Source of the DNA: Tausonia pullulans
Taxonomy: Eukaryota; Basidiomycota; Tremellomycetes; Cystofilobasidiales; Mrakiaceae
NCBI GenBank assembly: GCA_951802195.1
Contig: OX637621.1
Location: 248,001 to 312,000 of the forward strand
Direction: 5' to 3'
Length of the DNA stretch: 64,000 nt
The notes beneath the pieces were generated by a model. It was not told where the DNA came from. It did no database searches and was given only the letters and a program-made list of their open reading frames with translations. The position numbers and the translations under genes were made by a program. Every line of letters begins with the position of its first letter. Position 1 is the stretch's first letter. Below are positions 57,601-64,000 of the stretch, in pieces.

Positions 57601-59493
57601 GACGCCTGGCTTGGTGCCGAGCCCGACAACGTCATTTCCGTCTCTACGCTATCGTTGAGGAGGCCCTTGAGGGAGAGTGCTTGGGAGTGAGACCGTGTCG
57701 CCGAGGACTGGGTTGAATGTTGACTAGATCGTGAGTGGAAGGAGCCCGAGGATGCCACCGAGGGGTGGTCGACAGGCGGCGGCGGAAGCTCCGCTCCACG
57801 CGCGAAGGAGAGCTGGTGGCCATGGCCATACGGGCTGCCGGTGGTCCCATTAGGGTTTTGAGCCGTCTGCCACGGTGAAGGTAGAGCTGGAGGTCGGAAA
57901 TTGTGGTCCTGGTGCGCTCGTGGGGAAGGGAAGTGCATGGCGCGGTCGCCGTCGGATCCTGCGAAGGATTGGCCCCGACCACCTTGGGTGGAGGCAGATG
58001 GCGATTGCGCTACTCCCGAGGAGTGAGGCTGAGGCAAGGAAGTGGGAGAAAGACGAGAAGAAGGCTGGGTGAAGGTCGGGAGGTGGTGCTGTTGAGAGGC
58101 AGGGTAAGCCGGTGGCGGCATGCTGACGGCTGGGTTCGGTGACTGATTGGTCCCCAGCGAGGGTTGGCCGCCGCCGCCGCCGTCGTGGGAGGAAGTGAGA
58201 GGAGGCCGCAACGACGCAGAAGCAAAGGGGGAGGGGTAGGACTGCACGTAGTCTTCGATGGCGGATGCGTCCCAGAGTAACAGTCAGAGGAAGTTGTGAG
58301 CCGGCTGAGACAGCGCAACGCGATTCTGGTGTATAATGACTCACTTTGAGAGGAAGGCCCACTGAGGCTGGGATGGCCGGCCAATGAGGTGTCATATTGA
58401 AGAGAGGAGCCACTGTACGAGCTTGACCGGTCGCTGTAGCCTGCCGAGGTCGGGCGTTGAACTGTCGGGGTCTCGAACGATGGAGGGCGGCGTATCCCGC
58501 GGGGGAGCGAATAGTCGGCCTGCAGCTGGACCTGCGACGTCGATGATGGTGAGGCTGAAACGCTGGCCATCTCTGCATCCATGTCCTGTGCGACGATCCT
58601 GGGGATAGGGAAGGAGTGCGTCAACTGCCGTGTCCCCCATAATGACGACGAGAGGGAGACGAGGAGAGAGAGGGAAGGGGGAGGCCGGCTGCTCGTCCCT
58701 CACCCGAGCGGGCGTCATTCATGCGCTAGCGGTTCTATCGGATCGGCCTGTCCGGCGGGGCCGACCGACGCGCCTTCCTTGGGAGACTGAGGAGGCTCCA
58801 CGATGGCGAGACCGGTCGTCGAACCTGGTCGACGCCCAGATGTTCGTGAAGACAGTGTGGGCCTCTCGATGGGAGACGAGCAGTCACTCAGGACGCCGGC
58901 GGGACCTCGGAAAGGGTTACGCCGCGTGTCTGGGGACGGTCGTCTCGGGTACGACGAGAAGGAAGCAGCTGTCCAAGGACGACCCGACTCACTTTGGACG
59001 CTTCGCTCCCGATCCAGCCTTGCGGCCACGCTTCTGCGTATGATACGTGCACTCCTGCTTGATCCTCGTGCATCGCTGGCAGATGTCGTTCGGTAGGCTC
59101 TGCTCCGAGAGCGCCCGGCACTTGACCTGGATGGAGGCGCGACATACATGCGAACGCACGGGAAAGCGGGAGAGTGCGACGCCAGAAGGAGGAGGCGACA
59201 GGGTGGCAGTCAGCGCCCTGAACGCTTCAGATATCAACGGCGGATAGTCCAGAGCGAGCAGACATGATTGAGAGCGAGTCTGGCGAGCGACTTGCGGTAT
59301 TGAGGAGGGGCTCGGTCGGTGGCCGACTCGCCCCCTCCTTCCTCCGTAGTGTCGGCTCGGGGTGGCTCGCTCATGGGCGACAACAGTAAGGGATGCCGCT
59401 GACCTTGGCGACCCGGCACTGGACGCAGGCCTCCTTCTGTTTTTTGGGCTGCTCATCGACCACCGGCTCGAGCGACGTCGAGACCGCGTCCAT
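54682..59493 (-). CDS. Zn2Cys6 transcription factor with fungal middle-homology domain
   Basis: Exon 1 (59404-59493) begins MDAVSTSLEPVVDEQPKKQK and holds the first cluster half, CVQCRVAK. Exon 2 (upper edge 59126) supplies VKC, then CQRCTRIKQEC and THTQ-like basic residues (QKRGRKAGSGAKRPK). Together they make the C-x2-C-x6-C...C-x2-C-x6-C binuclear zinc cluster. A 277-nt intron splits the cluster. A long Ser/Pro/His-rich region follows (57357-58620), including ALSLKGLLNDSVETEM and QGKALSLADVLDRKRDE. The middle domain then shows SGILQPAEAVSLFERFHQRL, ILFTAILTVAAKVQQPAAYP, NIGLIQALSLLAFWKE and YAIRLAYELDLHLGPK, typical of fungal-specific factors. The C-terminus ends GMWPNGHGSGNG. Acts in the nucleus; target genes cannot be inferred. 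About 15 exons, edges approximate. Confidence 0.85.
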
Positions 59494-59928
59494 TCTTTGG
59501 CGGGCGGCGAGGCGGGGTAGCGGGGAGAGGGGAAAAGCAGGTGACGGTAAGAGTGAAGCGCACGGGAAGGGGTGTTCGTTTGGTGAGGCGGCGCGCTGCA
59601 AAGCCATCCCCGGCGGCGTGATTTCTGTCCGCTCTCCCACACGACATTCTGGTCATTCGCCAGCTTCATCTCAGTTCTTTCCGCTGATGATGGTTCGCGA
59701 CAAAGGTCGGGGCAATGATTCGGGCTGGCAGGTCCTTGTGACGACGAGGAAGTGGTGGGGAAGGCAGCGCATGTTGGAGGCGCGCCGGCTTGCTCTAGCT
59801 TGCAAAACTGCAGACAATCCATCATCCTGCTAAAGAGTTCACTAGCTATTCGGCCCCTACTCTACTGGGATTTCAACTTGGTCTTCGTCCCTGATGACCC
59901 GCGCGAGAAAGAGAGAGAGACCGCACGA
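59494..59928. promoter_or_regulatory. Upstream region of the Zn2Cys6 gene
   Basis: About 430 nt between the factor's ATG and the stop codon of the next minus-strand gene. Presumed promoter; no clear motifs. Confidence 0.45.
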
Positions 59929-61206
59929 TCAACTAGCGATCAACCTTGTCTCGTCTCGAGCACGATACGCACCCTGCACCGCCGTCTTCGGCTTCGCCGG
60001 AGGCACCGGTTCCCAGATCTCATCACGGTAGTTCCACAAAGCGCGAGCGACAAAGAGCACCGTGATAAGGGCTCCGCAGAGGGCACGCGCATCCTCCTGA
60101 GCCCAGGGGGTATGGATACCCTCCGCGACGCCGAGCGGGAGGAATGGAGAGAGTACTGGGAGGTAGGGAGCGAGCCGAGTGGAAGACAGATCGCAAGGGC
60201 GAGTGAGATGGAGATATAGGGGGGTAAACACGGCCGGGCTGGAGAGGAGGAGTGGAATCAATGCTAGTCTCTGAAGCTCGCTCCTCATCGGGCACGCCTT
60301 GTTCGCGCACATCCACAGGTCCTGGATGAGCCAGCCGTAAGCTTTAAGCTCTGATGGCGTCTGCGCGGTCCACTCGGCCTGGAACATGCCAAAGGTGTTG
60401 ACGATGACGCTTCCTCTGGGTAAATGTAAGAGCTTGGTCAAAAGCGTGAAGCGCAGGCCGCCGCAAGAAGACACATCAACTCACGAGGTCATGATAAGCC
60501 AGGTGGCAACCGTAATCATATACCAGTTGCCCGCAAATTCTGGTCTAGCCAGGAGTCCCTCGGTAACAAAGGAGCAGACGACGATGGCACGACCAAGGGC
60601 GTCGAACGGCGCGGCAAGCAGCTCGACCCACAAGGGGAACCGTGCAGGGACATGCGAGGAGAAAGAGGTGACGATCCAATGGAATGTTGCAAAAAGGACA
60701 ACCGGATAGGGCGATGCGATGAAGGAGGGCACTGGGGCGGCAGGAATGAGGAGGGCAGCGATCTAAGGGTTGAGGGACGCGTTGGAGAGGACGGCTCAGA
60801 GCTTGCCGACGTTAACGGACGAATGCTTGCTCGCTGCTCACCGCTTCTCCCCCAAAGATGAGTGTGCAGACGACGAAGACCTGCCAATCGTTTGTACAGT
60901 AAGCTTCTCCGTTGCGAATAAATGGTGAAAGGAGCGGTTCTGAGACGTACCTCGGTTGCGAACGCCGGCCTTTTGCCTGGGGTGTTTACGTCGCGGAAAA
61001 TCATGTTCATGATGGCCTGGAAAGACAGAAAGCTCTCTAGAGATGTATTCTCTTGCTCGTCTGAAAATGCTAACGCTCACCATCAGTCGCGGAAGACCAA
61101 TGAGGTCCATGTACGGGAGACCGGCGATGGGCGACGCCTGGAGAAGCAAGGCCTGCCCGTCTCGGGCGAGGGAGATGACTGACTCCGCCAGGGTCGAGGT
61201 ACCCAT
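59929..61206 (-). CDS. Multi-pass membrane protein, possible remote TRIC-channel relative
   Basis: Five exons from ATG 61206: MGTSTLAESVISLARDGQAL, GLPYMDLIGLPRLM; then AIMNMIFRDVNTPGKRPAF; then VFVVCTLIFGGEA; then IAALLIPAAPVPSFIASPYP, VVLFATFHWIVTSFSSH, DALGRAIVVCSFVTEG, GNWYMITVATWLIMTS; then GSVIVNTFGMFQAEWTAQTP, LIQDLWMCANKA and LALIPLLLSSPAVFTPLYLH. The end is a basic tail. Six or seven hydrophobic segments are visible and phases close. The order of a membrane segment with FGGEA, a central helix pair, and a later segment followed by a W-x-TP turn and a D-x-W helix recalls fungal TRIC-like cation channels, but the canonical glycine-rich signatures are weak, so this is inference only. No signal peptide seen. 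Divergent from the small gene at 62023. Confidence 0.7.
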
Positions 61207-62022
61207 GAAGGGAAATCAAAGAGTCGAGATGGGGGTCAGTGTTGGTGGTTCACGGGAGACCCATCGTTCTGTCAGGCGGACGAGGCACTCGTTCTAGAGC
61301 GGGAGGGGAGCGGGTCAGTCTGCTTAGCCGGCCCGGAAGAAGTGATATGTCTACCAAGTTGTGTGGCCAGATGAATTAATCGTAGATCATCAATTCGTGC
61401 CACTTGGTTGCCAAGATTCCAGAAACAAGCTCGTTCCTCTCAGATCAAGCTCGATCTTGGTTGGCCAGGCAACGACGCGTCCTGTCATCGTCGACGAGTT
61501 CCGAGTATGCGGGGCTTCTCGGCCTGACTGCATCGAAATGCGGAAGCCCGCCCGCTCCTCTCTGAGTGCTCTCTCTCCACCTCTTCTCCACAACGTCACT
61601 CCTTCTAACCCCCACAAGCTTCATTCACAGACTCTCCTCACCCTTCGCCTACTCTCTTGACGGTTCCAGTGCATTTGCCCGATCTCGTGAGTCCAGTATC
61701 GTCCTTCTTCCCTACTGCCGAACGGCTCTGTCGTCAATAGCTTGCCCGGACGGGGGCCGGAATGGCAAGAGTCGTACTCCTCCGAGCCGAGTCACCCGAA
61801 GGCAGTCCCTCTCTCTGGGCTGTTGGACTCTAGCTCTGTGATCTGATCACGCTTAGACCAGCGTCCGCTTCATCCGGGCGGTATAGAGGAGGTGCATTCG
61901 ACTGGCGCTCTCGCCCGACTGTTCCGACTCCCTCTCTTGTCCTAGGCCGTCCAGGCGACTAAGCCTCAACAACTGATATCCGGCTCTTGCCCTCGCAACT
62001 CTACCTGTAGTTATCCATCATC
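61207..62022. promoter_or_regulatory. Divergent intergenic region
   Basis: About 815 nt between opposed starts. Short frames present but without convincing codon use. A T/C-rich segment (61555-61660) may be a leader or promoter element. Confidence 0.45.
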
Positions 62023-62606
62023 ATGTCTTCGCCGATAACGATAGCCAGTAGCTCCAAGACCGCTACCGTTGCAAGTACATTCGGATCGTCGTTACCGCCC
62101 AGCTCGTCGTCCAACGCAGCCGTCGGTCCCTCCACTTCTTACAACGCCTATCTCCACGCCGCCGACCACTGGGAGACTCGGTATGACTCGGAGGATGGTA
62201 GTGAGGGCTTCATGAGCTCGTTCCGGATGAGCGGTTCTGGCTTTGCGAGTCGTGCGTACCTCCGCTTCATCTTTGGCCCTTATCGACTCGCTCGCCACAC
62301 GTGGGTCTCGATCACTGATCGACCCCTGACGGTGTTGTCTCCACCAGGCCCCTCGACCGCCTCGTCTTCGGCCTCCTCCGCGTCCACTTCACCCTCGACG
62401 TCGTTCTTCTCCTCCCTCTTCTCATCCTCCCTCCCATCGCAAAGCCCTACGACGGCCGATGCATTGAAACAGTCGCAGCTCAAGTACAATCGTGAGCTAC
62501 TCTCACGATGATCGCATCCTCGCTCCTGGAAGGCTTTACCGCTGACTCTTTCTCTGCCTCCTTCTCAGCCAGTACGGACCCCCGTCTTCTCGGCATCACG
62601 CATTGA
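62023..62606 (+). CDS. Small unrecognised Ser-rich protein
   Basis: Two exons (62023-62491, 62569-62606) give 507 nt, 168 residues, phase closing. It starts MSSPITIASSSK and has a central segment with more complex composition (YNAYLHAADHWETRYDSEDG, MSSFRMSGSGFASRAYLRFI, FGPYRLARH). A long Ser/Ala/Thr run is followed by a compact end, QSQLKYNPSTDPRLLGITH-stop. An alternative with an additional intron (62300-62347) would put the second half in another frame (RLVFGLLRVHFTLDVVLLLP), giving a hydrophobic end; I prefer the unspliced reading because its stop follows cleanly after the last junction. No family recognised. Confidence 0.55.
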
Positions 62607-62931
62607 GCCGCAGGCTGGTCCCGCTCCTCGCTCATACGTTTGCCCTAGTAGCCTGCTCTACGTATTCGCTCCCATCTCCCTTTCTGTACCGCTCGTCCCT
62701 TCTCGGTCACCATCCACTTCTCTTTCAACTGATAAACGTCGCCTATGCTATTCTCCTTGATAAACCCTGTCAGGAAAGTTCCATCATCGTCCAACGTCCA
62801 ACGGATGAAGGAGAACTCCGCTATGGTTGCTACTTCATCTCAACAGCCTTTATCACGAAAAGATGACAATGAACGCCCCGATGTTACCTTCGCTGTCAAC
62901 CACCCTGCATGCAGAAAATAAAAGATACTCG
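62607..62931. other. Convergent 3' region
   Basis: About 325 nt between facing stops. No gene or repeat seen. Confidence 0.5.
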
Positions 62932-64000
62932 TCAATAGGCGGGAGGACCTCCCACTATCCGGAACCAGGCACTCATCGCGACTGACGGCGTTAAGTTGAG
63001 GATCGTCTTGAGCCGGTGAATTCTCTTGCTCCCTCCAGATGTAAAATCCTTGGACCGCGTCGCCCACTTAGAGCCAGGGAGGATCCGGATCGACGCAGGT
63101 ACGGAGAGGGCCGAGCCGGTCTTGATCGCGGCCTTAAGAGCCTGACGGAGCCGGCGTGTCTCGGCCCGCTCGGTGGGATCGAAGAGGTCAATAAGGCTAC
63201 GAGTGAGGGAAGGGTACCAGTGTTAGGGAGTGGGTGGCAAGGAAAATTAGATGGAGAAGGACTTGCTCAGTGTGGACGAGGGCCGAGGCAAATAGGTCGC
63301 GCGAAGACTGGTTGGGAAGTCTGGATCAGGAACGAAGCAAAGGGTCAACGAGCGTCTCGGGCTCAGTTCTCCAAGTCACGAGATGGCTCACCCGAGGAAT
63401 TGGAGGAGCGCCTTGGTGACAAAGATGATCTGTGGGCAGATTTCTTATTTCAGTGTCGAGTGCCTGGATGAAAAAGCCAGATACAAGCGCGCCCACCTCG
63501 CGACCGGCCGGACGGATCACAAGCACGCGCTGATACGTTTGTTCAAAGGTTTCTGTTGGTATGGAGACCATATCAGCCGCGCTCGGTTGACCCTCGAGAG
63601 TCCCCATGACTGACCGAACTGCGTGTCGGGATCGGCCGCTTCGAGCGGCAGTCTCTGTTCCGCGCCAGGAAGGAGCTTGACGATTTTGGGGTACAGAGGC
63701 AAACGCAGGCGTTTGGGCGGCTGTCAAGTTAGTTTAGTCGCGATATTTTCCAGCGCTATGGATCATCTGCATCGAAGCGTCGAAAATCTCACCTGGTGAG
63801 CAGTGAGCGACGTGGGCGAGGTTTTGGTGATGCGCCTCTTGAGCCGGGCTCCAAAGGACGTCTGCTGGTAGTTCTGGACTGGCTCTTCCGGAGCCGCGGG
63901 GCTGACGAGTTCTTGCCTTCTCAGATGAGGGTCGACGCACACGCTTGGATCGACCCTATCGACGAGACCGTGAGAACAAGGAAGTCAACCGGCGGTTGAT
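62932..64000 (-). CDS. C-terminal part of an unrecognised protein, possible PAS-like fold (5' end outside window)
   Basis: Minus-strand exons splice in phase from the window edge: VDPHLRRQELVSPAAPEEPV, QNYQQTSFGARLKRRITKTS; then PPKRLRLPLYPKIVKLLPGA; then ETFEQTYQRVLVIRPAGRE; then IIFVTKALLQFLG; then LIDLFDPTERAETRRLRQAL, KAAIKTGSALSVPASIRILP, ending IVGGPPAY-stop at 62932. The run of a short strand (RVLVIRPAGREIIFVTKALL), a helix (QFLGLIDLFDP), a charged helix (RRLRQALKAAIKTG) and a strand (SVPASIRI) resembles PAS/PAC sensor order, but I see no diagnostic motif. This is inference. The protein continues upstream beyond base 64000. Confidence 0.6.

Noticed and set aside
1-64000. Transposon, LTR element or other virus-like element
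   Set aside because: No reverse transcriptase, integrase, transposase, capsid motifs, long terminal repeats or long inverted repeats seen on either strand.
1-64000. Secondary-metabolite or other biosynthetic gene cluster
   Set aside because: LYS2 resembles a peptide synthetase in its adenylation and carrier domains, but its neighbours are unrelated housekeeping genes.

Overview
The window comes from a GC-rich, intron-dense fungal nuclear genome. Short introns of about 50-80 nt, CT-rich leaders, C/G-ending codons, a CAP10-type family-90 glycosyltransferase and a fungal CDK9/BUR1 kinase point to a basidiomycete. A red-yeast-like Pucciniomycotina is my best guess, but that is inference. I found no transposon, virus-like element, CRISPR array or rRNA. 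All gene models were spliced by eye; where phases close without error the confidence is high.

Layout. Positions 1-4600 hold the 3' end of an unknown gene (+), a tRNA-Arg(ACG) (-) and a terminal-exon fragment of an unrecognised, possibly secreted protein (-), the rest looking non-coding. Positions 4605-15723 are one very large gene (+, about 31 exons, about 3,000 residues) with an N-terminal PH domain, long disordered regions, a recurring 'DGxG..TT.(I/V)PL' motif and a C-terminal coiled coil. From 15947 to 25381 five genes lie head to tail on the minus strand: SWC5 (SWR1 chromatin remodeller), a GT90 CAP10-like transferase, VMA12 (V-ATPase assembly), a CipC-like small protein split by ten introns, and SHY1/SURF1 (cytochrome oxidase assembly).

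The plus strand then carries NAA25/MDM20 (NatB auxiliary subunit), a NYN-domain protein with an altered active site, and a BUR1/CDK9 kinase with a long RS- and proline-rich N-terminus. Next come a ChAPs protein (Chs5-Arf1 binding, BCH1/BUD7 type, -), URA3 (+), RIB1 (GTP cyclohydrolase II, -), LYS2 (aminoadipate reductase, +), an unrecognised minus-strand gene, RFA2 (RPA32, +), a Zn2Cys6 transcription factor (-), a multi-pass membrane protein that may be a remote TRIC relative (-), a small unknown gene (+), and the 3' part of an unrecognised gene running off the right edge (-).

The content is mostly core eukaryotic housekeeping (replication, transcription elongation, N-terminal acetylation, trafficking, pyrimidine, riboflavin and lysine synthesis). 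There is no metabolic cluster; neighbours look functionally unrelated, although URA3, RIB1 and LYS2 are three biosynthetic genes within 9 kb. The most unusual material is in gene structure: GTCCG(T/A) 5' splice sites in several genes, two GC-AG introns, 6- to 15-nt coding exons, a C17 run serving as the pyrimidine tract of a 3' splice site, and a G/A-rich coding tract in the PH gene that breaks frame.
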